Origin: Eximiradius sp.
Lineage (GTDB): Bacteria > Bacteroidota > Ignavibacteria > Kapaibacteriales > UBA2268
Reading direction: 5' to 3'
NCBI GenBank assembly: GCA_937127445.1
Contig: CAKZLY010000027.1
Span: 60,044 to 124,043, forward strand
DNA: 64,000 nt
Position numbers and translations under genes: made by a program. Positions 53,752 through 63,008 of this stretch are shown here, piece after piece. Position 1 is the stretch's first letter, and the number at the start of each line of letters is the position of its first letter. Under the pieces are notes generated by a model, which did not search any database, was not told where the DNA came from, and was given only the letters and a program-made list of their open reading frames with translations.

Positions 53752-55986
53752 ATGTGGAAAAAGATTCTATTCCTAGTTTGCTTATTATTCTGCAAATCAA
53801 GCATATTTTCACAAAATCTTTTTTTGTTTGATTGGCAACTATATACCTCATATAAAAATGTTACTGTTTCAACCGTTGATAATTATGGTAATATATGGTG
53901 TGGAACTAATGGTGGTATTTTTGTCTACTCACCATCAGATAAAAGTTTTAAAACATTTAATTCGATGAATGGTCTTTTGAGTAACAACGTTTCAGCTATT
54001 CATTCCGATTCGATTTCAAAGTTAATTTTTGCAGGTTTTTCAGACGGAATGATTGAAATTTTCACTAAAGACTTCAATATTCGCCACATAACAAGTATCT
54101 CGACAAGTGATTTTCCTAACTTAAAAATAAACAAAATTATTTCTTATAATGGGTTTTTATATATTGCAACAGGTTTTGGAATCGTTGTATACGACATCAA
54201 TAAAGGAATTTTTACAACAAGTGTTGTTAAAATTGCAAATTGGGATAGAACGGAGAATATAAACAGTATTTATATAGCAAACAATAAAATTTGGGCTTCA
54301 TCTAAAAGCGGAATTGCTTATTGCGAACTAACTAAATTCATTGAAATCCCAAGCAATTGGGAAGTAGTTGAGTTTTTATCTACAAACCAAAATGTGGTTT
54401 CAATTACTCCTTTTCAGAATCAATTGCTTTTTTGTAATTCAAGAGAAGTATTTGCTGTTGATAATAATTCAATAATAAATATTGCTGAAGTGAATGATGA
54501 AATTATTGAACTGATTTCAAGTAGAAATTCATATTGGATTGTTACTCGAAATGGCATTATAGATAAAGAGGGCAATAATATTTACACGAATGAATGTAAT
54601 GGTGGATTCCTAAATGACAATCTAATGCTTATCAATACAACGTCGGGAATAGTAATTTTTCAAAATAATAATTCAAGCAACCCAATTTCTCCAAACTCAC
54701 CTTCGAATAATACTTTTTCGAGCCTTGCAATTGACAAAAATGGCGTTTTATGGTCCACAAGTGCACACTTGCAAGCACTTTTTTATAAGGGTGGTATTAC
54801 AAAATTTGAAAACGGTATTTGGGAAAATTTTACATCTAAGGAATTCCCGATATTTATTACAGACAATTTTTACAACGTTGCAATTATTAACGATCTTCTT
54901 TATAGCAGCAGCGTTGGTGGAGGTGTTGCTTATTGCAATCCTTACCAAAGACCTTTACAATTCTCATTTCTTTCAGAAAGAAATGAAAAATTTGTTGGAA
55001 CGAAAACTGAAACTGATACTTTCCTATTTGTTGGCGATTTTAAATCTGATGCAAAAGGCAATACTTGGTTCACAAACTGGGGAAAACAAACTGCCGGTCC
55101 AATCCTTTTAGTAAGGGCAAGTGATGGGAAATCTTATCCATTTTCAAATTGTTACAAATCAGATGAACGCCGTATATTAAAACTTGAAATTGATAACTAT
55201 GGGACAAAGTGGATCGGTTCGTATCCAGGAGAAGGTATTGGCATTTTTTACTTTAATGAGAAGAATACTTTTGAAAATACTTCTGACGATGTTTGTGGAA
55301 TAATTTCTACTTCTACGTATACTTCACTACCTGATAATTCGCCAACTGTTATTAAAAAAGATCCAAATGGTTGCTTGTGGCTAGGATTCAGGCAGGGTTT
55401 GAGCATTATTTTTAATCCTTCGGCTGTCCTATCAAACAACCAACTCATTGTGCGGCAAATTAATCACTTGAATAATCAATATATTAATGATATTTTAATT
55501 GATCCAACTGGAAATGCGTGGATTGCAACACAAAATGGAATTTTTGTAGTTTCGTATAATACTTTTGAATTAGTAAAAATTATTAATTCGAGCAACTCAC
55601 CACTAAAAACAAATAATATTTACTCTGTATGTGGTAATTTTGACAATGGGACAATATATTTGGGCACTGATAAAGGGCTTTATTCAGTAAGAACAAACAT
55701 TATCGAACCAAAAGATAATTTCGATATTGTTTGTTACCCGCAACCCTTTAAAATAAGTAAAGATGAATACCTTTCAATAGACGGGCTCGCATCAAATACA
55801 GAATTAAAAATAATTACAGTCAATGGTGAGTTTGTGCGTTCTTTACGGACAAGCAGCAGAAAAACATTTTGGGACGGACGAGATACAAATAATAAAAAAG
55901 TATCGAGTGGCGTCTATTTTGTTGTCGGTATTTCTGAAACTACAAACTCAACTGGAGTTCAGAAAATTATAGTCATAAATGAATAA
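53752..55986 (+). CDS. Secreted two-propeller protein, PorZ-like, with a T9SS C-terminal domain
   Basis: This 744-residue protein has a signal peptide (MWKKILFLVCLLFCKSSIFSQ), a first beta-propeller at about residues 20-330, a second at about 335-640, and a C-terminal domain of the T9SS type (KTFWDGRDTNNKKVSSGVYF to the final KIIVINE). The first propeller repeats show GNIWCGTNGGIFVYS and nearby copies. The order propeller-propeller-CTD matches PorZ of Porphyromonas, a cell-surface component of T9SS that binds A-LPS, so PorZ-like is my best suggestion. A two-component propeller sensor family is the main alternative. The start at 53752 is one base after ribH. Confidence 0.72.
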   Translation: MWKKILFLVCLLFCKSSIFSQNLFLFDWQLYTSYKNVTVSTVDNYGNIWCGTNGGIFVYSPSDKSFKTFNSMNGLLSNNVSAIHSDSISKLIFAGFSDGMIEIFTKDFNIRHITSISTSDFPNLKINKIISYNGFLYIATGFGIVVYDINKGIFTTSVVKIANWDRTENINSIYIANNKIWASSKSGIAYCELTKFIEIPSNWEVVEFLSTNQNVVSITPFQNQLLFCNSREVFAVDNNSIINIAEVNDEIIELISSRNSYWIVTRNGIIDKEGNNIYTNECNGGFLNDNLMLINTTSGIVIFQNNNSSNPISPNSPSNNTFSSLAIDKNGVLWSTSAHLQALFYKGGITKFENGIWENFTSKEFPIFITDNFYNVAIINDLLYSSSVGGGVAYCNPYQRPLQFSFLSERNEKFVGTKTETDTFLFVGDFKSDAKGNTWFTNWGKQTAGPILLVRASDGKSYPFSNCYKSDERRILKLEIDNYGTKWIGSYPGEGIGIFYFNEKNTFENTSDDVCGIISTSTYTSLPDNSPTVIKKDPNGCLWLGFRQGLSIIFNPSAVLSNNQLIVRQINHLNNQYINDILIDPTGNAWIATQNGIFVVSYNTFELVKIINSSNSPLKTNNIYSVCGNFDNGTIYLGTDKGLYSVRTNIIEPKDNFDIVCYPQPFKISKDEYLSIDGLASNTELKIITVNGEFVRSLRTSSRKTFWDGRDTNNKKVSSGVYFVVGISETTNSTGVQKIIVINE

Positions 55987-56001
55987 ACTATCGGAGGCGA
56001 T

Positions 56002-56358
56002 ATGGCAAATTTATGGTACAAATGTAAGGGTGAAGTTTGGTGTGAGTTATTTAAGTTGGACATGGAACATCCAGTTTTGAAAACTGCTGAGGGAGTGTAT
56101 ATAATTTGGACAGGAGTTGATGAAAGAAAAGTTTTGAAAGTGGGCTCAGGCTTAATTCGTTCACATTTGATGACAGCACGACAAGATGTTACAATTAATG
56201 CTTTCGCTACACGAGGTGTATTCGTTACTTGGAGCGAAGTTGGTAAGGTCAAGCGGGATGGTGTAGAAGCATATCTTATTAATACTCTTTCGCCATTGTT
56301 TGTTTCATACAAGCTTAAGGCAATACCAATTAAAATAAAACTTCCCTGGGAAGAATAA
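56002..56358 (+). CDS. GIY-YIG-like small protein, divergent
   Basis: This 118-residue protein shows the GIY-YIG pattern GVYIIW at residues 31-36 and KVG at 46-48 where Tyr-Ile/Val-Gly is usual. An Arg-containing helix (LIRSHL) follows, then E89 in GVEAYLINTLSPL, the position of the metal-binding Glu. The first Tyr of the second motif is Lys, so nuclease activity is doubtful. A perfect GGAGG lies 6 bases before the ATG. It is 15 bases after the PorZ-like gene and before the ABC-F gene; the role is unknown. Confidence 0.62.
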   Translation: MANLWYKCKGEVWCELFKLDMEHPVLKTAEGVYIIWTGVDERKVLKVGSGLIRSHLMTARQDVTINAFATRGVFVTWSEVGKVKRDGVEAYLINTLSPLFVSYKLKAIPIKIKLPWEE

Positions 56359-56413
56359 TTGATTGCCCATTATTATATTCACTAACCGAAAATACTCAAT
56401 CTTCGGAAACTCT

Positions 56414-58303
56414 ATGGTATTATTTACGGTAAATAATTTGACAAAAAAGTTCGATAAAATCACACTTTTTGAAAACATTTCTTTTGGAATGAACTTATAC
56501 GATAGAATTGGACTGATTGGAAGAAATGGAATTGGCAAATCTACTTTGTTGAATATTATTGCTGGGAATGAATATGCAGATGAAGGTGAAGTGATTTTTA
56601 ATAAAAACATTACATTCGGCTTTCTTGAACAAAATCCATTGTTTAAATCTAATCTTACAGTAATAGAAGAGGTATTAGATGGAAGAAGAAAAGATTTCGC
56701 ATTAATAGAAAAATACAATTTGCTGTGTAGCAAAAAACTTCTTCCTAACTCAAACGAACATTTAGAATTACAACAGATTACGCAAAAAATCGAGGAACGT
56801 GGAATATGGAATTTAGAAAGCGAAGCTAAATCTATAGCTTCTGCACTTGGAATATCTGATTATTACAAACTTTGTTCGGAGCTTTCTGGCGGACAGCGCA
56901 AACGCATAGCCCTTGCCAAATTGCTTTTTTCAAATGCTGATTTACTCGTTATGGATGAACCAACTAACCATCTGGACACAGAAAGCATTCAATGGCTGCA
57001 AGATTTTATCATGAAAAAGTCAAAATCACTATTTTTTATTACTCACGATAGATATTTTTTAGATGCAGTTGCGACAAAAATATTAGAGTTGGATGAACAA
57101 AAAATTTTTTGGTACGATGGTGATTACGAAGATTATCTTGAAAAGAAAACCAATTATATAGATACAATTAATTCTACTGCTGAACATACAAAAAGTAAGC
57201 TCATAAAAGAACTTGAATGGTTGAAGAAAAGTGCTCCCGCTCGCAGAAAAAAACAAAAAAGTCGAATTGATTGGATTAGCCAAATTTCTGCTGAAATCAA
57301 AAAAATTGAAGAGAAAAAAATAAAAATCGAGTTAGGAAAAACTTTTTTAGGCAATAGAATTATTGAAGCTCATTATATTTCAAAATCAATAAATGATAAA
57401 CTTCTTTTTAAAGATTTCTCATATATTGCTAAGCCAGGCGACAGAATTGGATTAATTGGTCCTAATGGTTGTGGTAAATCGACTTTACTGAACATATTAG
57501 CAGGAATTACCAAACCTGACAGTGGAACTATTAAAATTGGCGATACTATTAAAATTGGCTATTACAAGCAAGAACTAACTGAACTTGATGAAAATAAAAC
57601 AGTATTAGCAACTTTGCGAGAAATTGCTGAATATATTGATTGCGGAGTTGGACGCGACAGATATCTGACTGTACGCGATTTACTCAACAAATTCTTATTC
57701 CCTCCTGAACAACATAATGCATTTGTTTCTACTTTATCGGGTGGTGAACGTCGAAGACTGGCACTTTTGAAAGTACTTATGCAAAATCCAAATGTCATCT
57801 TGTTAGATGAACCAACTAACGATTTAGATATTCAAACTTTAAATTCATTAGAAGAATATCTGGAAGATTTTTATGGCGTTCTGCTTATTGTTTCGCACGA
57901 TAGAGCTTTTTTAGATAAAACAGTTCAATTTATCTTTGCATTCGAAAATAATGCTAAAATAAAAGAATACCCCGGGAATTATTCGTACTACTTAGAAAAT
58001 CGTGAAATACCAATTATTGAAAAAAGTTCGAAGGAAAACACTCCTCCCAAACAAGCATTGGAACCTAAGATTAAAAAAATAAGCTATAAAGAAAAAAAAG
58101 AATACGAAAATTTATTCATTGAAATCGAAGAACTTGAAAAGAGTAAATCTTTGATTGAACAAACAATCGCAACATTGAACAGCAGTAATTTTCAAGAAAT
58201 GAACCGACTTTATTCTGAACTAAATAACATAATACTACAAATTAACCAAAAGACAGAACGTTGGTTGGAACTTGATGAATTAATCAATTCAGAGAAGAAA
58301 TGA
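56414..58303 (+). CDS. ABC-F family ATPase (Uup/EttA type)
   Basis: This 629-residue soluble protein has two ABC cassettes. Cassette 1 has Walker A GRNGIGKS (about 36-43), signature LSGGQRKRIALAK and Walker B LLVMDEPTNHLD; cassette 2 has GPNGCGKS, LSGGERRRLALLK and VILLDEPTNDLD. A linker with a long coiled coil sits between them and a coiled-coil tail ends the protein, as in Uup. ABC-F proteins act at the ribosome or in DNA transposition control (Uup). The start is the ATG at 56414; the longer TTG start is less likely because it lacks a ribosome-binding site. Confidence 0.93.
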   Translation: MVLFTVNNLTKKFDKITLFENISFGMNLYDRIGLIGRNGIGKSTLLNIIAGNEYADEGEVIFNKNITFGFLEQNPLFKSNLTVIEEVLDGRRKDFALIEKYNLLCSKKLLPNSNEHLELQQITQKIEERGIWNLESEAKSIASALGISDYYKLCSELSGGQRKRIALAKLLFSNADLLVMDEPTNHLDTESIQWLQDFIMKKSKSLFFITHDRYFLDAVATKILELDEQKIFWYDGDYEDYLEKKTNYIDTINSTAEHTKSKLIKELEWLKKSAPARRKKQKSRIDWISQISAEIKKIEEKKIKIELGKTFLGNRIIEAHYISKSINDKLLFKDFSYIAKPGDRIGLIGPNGCGKSTLLNILAGITKPDSGTIKIGDTIKIGYYKQELTELDENKTVLATLREIAEYIDCGVGRDRYLTVRDLLNKFLFPPEQHNAFVSTLSGGERRRLALLKVLMQNPNVILLDEPTNDLDIQTLNSLEEYLEDFYGVLLIVSHDRAFLDKTVQFIFAFENNAKIKEYPGNYSYYLENREIPIIEKSSKENTPPKQALEPKIKKISYKEKKEYENLFIEIEELEKSKSLIEQTIATLNSSNFQEMNRLYSELNNIILQINQKTERWLELDELINSEKK

Positions 58304-58498
58304 TTACTGCTCTTGCTTTTGTATTAATTGATCAATGTGTTTCTGTATAGTTTCTTCCATTTTTCCCTGTACTTCCTGGTGCTCTTCCCCTTTTATCACT
58401 AAACCAAGCTGAGGACAATAAGAAGAATAATCTTTATCTCCACGTCGCCTGATTAATATTTCATAATCTTTTCGATTTATACTATCAGATTTTTCCAT
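58304..58498 (-). CDS. Orphan HicB-like antitoxin-type protein
   Basis: This 64-residue protein has the partial RNase-H-like fold of HicB antitoxins, seen in YSSYCPQLGLVIKGEEHQEV followed by an amphipathic helix. The expected HicA toxin gene (about 60 residues, with a Lys/His-rich dsRBD-like fold) is not found on either side. Small standalone HicB-like proteins also exist as regulators, so toxin-antitoxin function is not implied. It directly abuts the convergent ABC-F gene. Confidence 0.6.
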   Translation of the reverse strand: MEKSDSINRKDYEILIRRRGDKDYSSYCPQLGLVIKGEEHQEVQGKMEETIQKHIDQLIQKQEQ

Positions 58499-58532
58499 AT
58501 CTTTAAATCGAATTCTTGAACAAAATAATTGG

Positions 58533-58540
58533 CAAAATTA
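58533..58540 (-). promoter_or_regulatory. Possible -7 element (TAATTTTG) for the HicB-like gene
   Basis: The minus strand reads TAATTTTG, 35 nt before the HicB-like start codon; no -33 TTG. Confidence 0.3.
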
Positions 58541-58587
58541 TGATTTTTTTACTTATTTTGTAAAATAAAAAATAGTATAGGATAGCT

Positions 58588-59277
58588 ATGAGAAAAATTG
58601 CATCCATTTTATTTATTTTCTTTTTTACCCTTAATTGCCTTAAAGCAGAACAAACAAAAGTAGTAAGCATAGGACCATTTCTTGGCTACAAAGCTGGAGT
58701 TAGTGCGGTAAATACTCCATTAGGTAGAAAAAATGGATTAAGTTTTAACAATATCCCCGATTTTGGTGCTTGTGTATATTTCCCATTAACAGAGCAAGAT
58801 AACATTGGATTAAAAATTGGTGTATCTTATTCTGCATATTCTTATATGATGATTTCAGCCCATAAAGATAAATCAGAATATCAGATGTCGCATAATTACT
58901 TTTTATTATCACCTAACTTTTATTTTAATAATTTTCTACTTGGGATCTCATATCTCATCCCGATTAATTCAAAAGTTGAGGGTTCGGAAATAAAAACGAA
59001 AATTCAAAATAATGTATTTGAACTCAGGGTTGGATATGAACACCCAATTTATGCAGATGAATCTGGAGAATTAAATGCATTTGTTTCAGGCGGATATTTT
59101 TTAAGTGGAGTTTACAAGCATTTTCCAAAGAATGATCCATTAAAAACGCTGCTTAAAACTGACGAAAATGTTACAAATGTTCATAACCCGAGGATTGCTT
59201 CTATCCAAGTTGGATTTAATTTTATGTTTAATTTGAGAAAACGGGAAATAATAGGCGTACCACAAGATATATATTAA
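58588..59277 (+). CDS. Outer-membrane beta-barrel protein
   Basis: This 229-residue protein has a signal peptide (MRKIASILFIFFFTLNCLKA). The body shows alternating strands with aromatic residues (IGLKIGVSYSAYSYM, FYFNNFLLGISYLIP, NVFELRVGYEHPI, ASIQVGFNFMFN). This matches small outer-membrane barrels of the OMP_b-brl/PorT type. The barrel likely ends at FNFMFNL; the last residues are a short tail. The role is unknown. It stands alone between convergent minus-strand genes. Confidence 0.75.
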   Translation: MRKIASILFIFFFTLNCLKAEQTKVVSIGPFLGYKAGVSAVNTPLGRKNGLSFNNIPDFGACVYFPLTEQDNIGLKIGVSYSAYSYMMISAHKDKSEYQMSHNYFLLSPNFYFNNFLLGISYLIPINSKVEGSEIKTKIQNNVFELRVGYEHPIYADESGELNAFVSGGYFLSGVYKHFPKNDPLKTLLKTDENVTNVHNPRIASIQVGFNFMFNLRKREIIGVPQDIY

Positions 59278-59283
59278 ATTATC

Positions 59284-59895
59284 TTAATCCAATTTTTCAA
59301 ATTGATTTGTTAATTTATTATAGCTAAAAACTGTTCCTGAACCGATATCAAAATACCAACCGTAAATATTAACAGAATTACTCACATATTTTTCTTTAAT
59401 AAAAGGATAAGTCATTAAATTGTTTAATTGTAAAATGATATTTTGTTTTTCAATCTCTTCGAATATTTTATCATCGTTAAAGTTACTACCAATATTTTTG
59501 ATTATTTCACTTGATTGTTCAAGCCATTTAATTGTATGGGGCATATTTTTGAACTGCTCTTGCTGAACTAATGCACGACAGCCTCCACAATTAGAATGAC
59601 CGCAAACAACTATGTTCTTCACATTCAATCCCAAAACGGCAAACTCAATTGCAGAAGTTGTAGCAAGATATTCCTCTGATAACCTATACTTAGGAACTAT
59701 ATTGGCGATATTTCTAACAACAAATAAATCACCAGGCATACTTCGTGTAATTAAATCTGGAATCAGTCTCGAATCAGAGCATCCAATAAACAAAGTATGT
59801 GGTGATTGTTGAGATTTCAGAGATTCAAACAATTGTTTATATTCAGGATAAATTTCATCCTTAAATTGCTTCACACCTAAAAGTAAATTATCCAT
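59284..59895 (-). CDS. Beta-class carbonic anhydrase
   Basis: This 203-residue enzyme interconverts CO2 and bicarbonate. The zinc ligands C39, H100 and C103 and the catalytic D41-R43 pair (CSDSR) are all present, with VVCGHSNCGGCRA near residue 97. It has no signal peptide, so it is cytoplasmic. It starts 4 bases after the sensor kinase gene and is probably cotranscribed with it. Confidence 0.95.
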   Translation of the reverse strand: MDNLLLGVKQFKDEIYPEYKQLFESLKSQQSPHTLFIGCSDSRLIPDLITRSMPGDLFVVRNIANIVPKYRLSEEYLATTSAIEFAVLGLNVKNIVVCGHSNCGGCRALVQQEQFKNMPHTIKWLEQSSEIIKNIGSNFNDDKIFEEIEKQNIILQLNNLMTYPFIKEKYVSNSVNIYGWYFDIGSGTVFSYNKLTNQFEKLD

Positions 59896-59899
59896 TTTT

Positions 59900-62491
59900 C
59901 TAATTTATAGGTAATGAAAAATAAACAGTTGTGCCAACTCCAACTTTGCTATCGACCCAAATTTCTCCACTTTGCTTTTCAACAAATTCTTTAACAATAA
60001 TTAATCCTAAACCTGAACCTTTTTCGTTATCTGTGCCTTTTGATGCTTCAATATCAGAAATACTGAATAATTTATCTAATTTTTCAGATTCTATTCCTAC
60101 TCCATAATCTCTGACGAAGAAAACAGAAAATAGTTTTTTCTTATCATAATATTGCTTAAAAATAACTTCTGACAATCCTATTTCAATTTTACTTTCACTA
60201 TTAGAAAACTTAATAGCATTGGTCAATAAATTTCTTAAAATAGTAGAAGTCATTTCAATATCACAGAAAATAAAAGATTTCTCTGGAATACTATTTACAA
60301 TTTGAATATTTTTATTCTGAGCAAGAGGATGCACAAGTGAAATTACTTTATATGCAATTTCTGTAATATCATGAAGTTCTAAATGAACTTGAAGATGCCC
60401 CATCTGAGCACGCGACCATTGAAGTAGGTTTTCAAGTAGATTGTAGGTAGATTGCGATGCTTGCTTTATATTTGTAATCAGTTCAATTTTCTTGTGTTCA
60501 TCAATCCTATCATAATAACGCATGAGCATTTCAGAGTTGTTCAATAAAGTTAAAAATGGATTTTTCAAATCGTGTGCAATAATGGAGAAAAACTTATCAC
60601 GAGATGCAATTGCATCTTGGAGTTCTTCATTTAAACGAATAATTTTTTCAGCATCTTGTTGCATTTGTTGATTAAGTAGTTGAAGTTCGTAGTTGGAATT
60701 ACTCAGCTCCTGCAATGCTTTATTTAATTCTTCAGTTCTATTTGTAACAATCTGTTCTAATTCATTGTTAATTTCTTTGAGCTTATCTTCTGCAATTTTT
60801 CTTTCAGTAATATCAAGAAGAGAAAAGATTAAATGCTCACTACCTCTAATAATAATTAAATCACAGAAAACCAGTATGTTTCTTACTTCTCCATTTGGAA
60901 GTTTCATTATAGTTTCAAAATTCCTTACAAAACCATTTCTGTTAAATTTATCAATAATACTTAAATAATCAGATGTATTACACCAAAGAGAAAGTTCATC
61001 AACACGTTTGCTAATTATATTTTGCTTGGTATTGAAAACTTGAATAAATGTGTCGTTAACATCTTTAATAATATTTGTTCCCTTTTCAACAAAAAACTTG
61101 ATTAACGGACTTGAATTAAAAATAGTTTTGAATATTTCCTGACTTTCTTGAAGCTTTTCAGTGATAATTTTTAAAGGAGTAATATCTCTACCTACGCAAA
61201 GATATTGCAAATCACCATCATTTGCTTTAAGAGCTCTAATTTTCCAAAGAATGAATGTTTTTGAACCAAATAAATCAATTTCTTGCTCGAAAGATATTTC
61301 AGACTTTTCACCAAAATTAGCAAATAACTTTTCAATCCGTTCCTTATCAGAAAAAATTGAGAGATATGAATTAGAATGTTCCTTTTTGTTAAAGAATTTC
61401 GTAAAAGAATCACTTCGATATATGTAATTAAAAGAACTGTCAATTTTAACAATAAAATCAGTAATATTATTAACTAAAAGGCGATATTTTTCTTCTCTTT
61501 CTCTAATTTCCTCTTCAATAAGATGTTTTTCTGTAACGTCGCGAGTAATACCCATAATTCCTATTGGTCTATGGTTATCATCTCTGATGAAAGTAACAAC
61601 TGCTTCTGTAATAACTATTTTCCCATCCTTGCGGATTTCTTTGAAGCGTACATCCACATATCTATCTTTATTTTCTGGGTATTTTGCCTCAATTTCAAAC
61701 TGTTCTTCTAAAAGTTTCATTGCATAGTTGTATGATTCAGGAGTAAGAAGGTCAGTAGCTTTCTTGTTTTTTCTTTCCTCAATAGAATATCCATAAATAC
61801 GCTCAACCGACGGAGAAAGGAATAAATAATTTAAGTTTAAGTCTGTCATCCAAATGAAATCTTTTGAATAATCTGTAATTAGTTTAAATTTATACTCGGA
61901 TTCTTTCAAATTTTTCACTAACTCACGCAATTCAATTTGGTAAAGTATTATTCTTCCTATAAATACTGTTGCTAATGGATAAAATGAAATAACAGTAATT
62001 GAGATAGTTTTCAATGTTTCTACAGCTAATTTTGAAGGAAGAGTAAACATCAAAATTAACATTGCAATATGGACTAAAACTCCCAAAATATATAGATTAA
62101 TTAAGTTTAGCTTAATTTTATTCTTATGCACTAAACGATGAAAAATCCATCCAATCAGAAAAGAAGAAGTGATAACTGAAACACCTGTGATTGCTCCTAT
62201 TCCCCCGAGGTAAATTCTTCCGATTGCAGGTATAATGGCAGAAATTATTCCTGCCAATGGTCCATAAAAAAGAGTACAGAGACTAATAATAACGGAGCGT
62301 CCGTCAAAAATCAATCCTGGTTGTAAAACAAATGGATAAAATATTCCAAGCAGAGCTACTACACCAAAAATTAATCCTTGTAATACAATTACTTTTTTTG
62401 TGGTAGTTTTCCAGATCGAATCCACAAATCCAGAAATAATACTAGCAGCCACCAATAAACTTAAATTAAAGATTATTTGTATAATTATCAC
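59900..62491 (-). CDS. Multi-PAS sensor histidine kinase with a 5TM-LYT sensor
   Basis: This 863-residue kinase has an N-terminal membrane domain of the 5TM-LYT type with about six segments (residues 1-190), often linked to extracellular signal or murein sensing. Three PAS domains follow (about 200-325, 330-445 and 450-575), then a coiled coil (about 580-630). The kinase core has the H-box SIIAHDLKNP with H640, the N-box LLTNAIKFSNSES, the G1 motif DYGVGI and the G2 motif GSGLGL, so it is complete. It has no receiver domain and no response regulator gene is nearby. It lies 4 bases before a carbonic anhydrase gene. Confidence 0.93.
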   Translation of the reverse strand: MIIIQIIFNLSLLVAASIISGFVDSIWKTTTKKVIVLQGLIFGVVALLGIFYPFVLQPGLIFDGRSVIISLCTLFYGPLAGIISAIIPAIGRIYLGGIGAITGVSVITSSFLIGWIFHRLVHKNKIKLNLINLYILGVLVHIAMLILMFTLPSKLAVETLKTISITVISFYPLATVFIGRIILYQIELRELVKNLKESEYKFKLITDYSKDFIWMTDLNLNYLFLSPSVERIYGYSIEERKNKKATDLLTPESYNYAMKLLEEQFEIEAKYPENKDRYVDVRFKEIRKDGKIVITEAVVTFIRDDNHRPIGIMGITRDVTEKHLIEEEIREREEKYRLLVNNITDFIVKIDSSFNYIYRSDSFTKFFNKKEHSNSYLSIFSDKERIEKLFANFGEKSEISFEQEIDLFGSKTFILWKIRALKANDGDLQYLCVGRDITPLKIITEKLQESQEIFKTIFNSSPLIKFFVEKGTNIIKDVNDTFIQVFNTKQNIISKRVDELSLWCNTSDYLSIIDKFNRNGFVRNFETIMKLPNGEVRNILVFCDLIIIRGSEHLIFSLLDITERKIAEDKLKEINNELEQIVTNRTEELNKALQELSNSNYELQLLNQQMQQDAEKIIRLNEELQDAIASRDKFFSIIAHDLKNPFLTLLNNSEMLMRYYDRIDEHKKIELITNIKQASQSTYNLLENLLQWSRAQMGHLQVHLELHDITEIAYKVISLVHPLAQNKNIQIVNSIPEKSFIFCDIEMTSTILRNLLTNAIKFSNSESKIEIGLSEVIFKQYYDKKKLFSVFFVRDYGVGIESEKLDKLFSISDIEASKGTDNEKGSGLGLIIVKEFVEKQSGEIWVDSKVGVGTTVYFSLPIN

Positions 62492-62568
62492 ATTTAATTT
62501 CCTATTCTAACAATGTTTTAATTTAATTATTATTCAATTAATAGTAAATAAAGTAAAGATTAATATTT

Positions 62569-62811
62569 TTAAATTTTATTATGCGTCCCATCACAATAAG
62601 GTGGTCTCTTTGTTTTTTTACAACCACATAAATAATATTCCTTCTGAGCAAAAACCTCAAATGGAAGAGAACGAAATTGTCCTTTCTCTTTATGTGATCC
62701 ATCGCAAAATGGTTGAGCTTTTGACTCTCCACATAAGCACCAGTAATATTTTTTATTAGGTTCTAATACAACAGGATAAGGCGAATGCTGAGCAACTTTG
62801 GGTTCATCCAT
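62569..62811 (-). CDS. CDGSH iron-sulfur domain protein
   Basis: This 80-residue protein has two CDGSH-type clusters (YYWCLCGESKAQPFCDGSH and YLCGCKKTKRPPYCDGTH), each with three Cys and one His that bind a 2Fe-2S cluster, as in the mitoNEET family. The start has GGAG 8 bases upstream. It is 77 bases before the sensor kinase gene on the same strand. Roles in redox or iron-sulfur transfer are assumed from the family. Confidence 0.93.
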   Translation of the reverse strand: MDEPKVAQHSPYPVVLEPNKKYYWCLCGESKAQPFCDGSHKEKGQFRSLPFEVFAQKEYYLCGCKKTKRPPYCDGTHNKI

Positions 62812-62946
62812 TTTTATACTCCTAAAATACAGTGAAATCTTAATATCTATGTTTATTAACTAATTTTTTTGCAAATTATTGTAGTATTGAAAATAATTTT
62901 AACATAAATATTAATAATTTATTAATCATAAAAAAACAAGTAAAAT

Positions 62947-62966
62947 CGTTAATAAACGTTAATAAA
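62947..62966 (+). repeat. Tandem 10-bp repeat upstream of hrcA
   Basis: CGTTAATAAA occurs twice in direct succession (62947-62956 and 62957-62966), followed by a degenerate ATTAATAAA. It lies about 43 bases before the hrcA ATG. No CIRCE inverted repeat (TTAGCACTC-N9-GAGTGCTAA) is visible here. Confidence 0.8.
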
Positions 62967-63008
62967 ATTAATAAATAAGTGTGTAACTTCAATAGCAGCA
63001 GAATAATT

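Noticed and set aside
52614..58498. Defence island or toxin-antitoxin system formed by the LOG, DnaJ, GIY-YIG-like and HicB-like genes
   Set aside because: The genes are separate, on different strands and interleaved with housekeeping genes (ribH, ABC-F); no toxin, restriction or effector partner was found.
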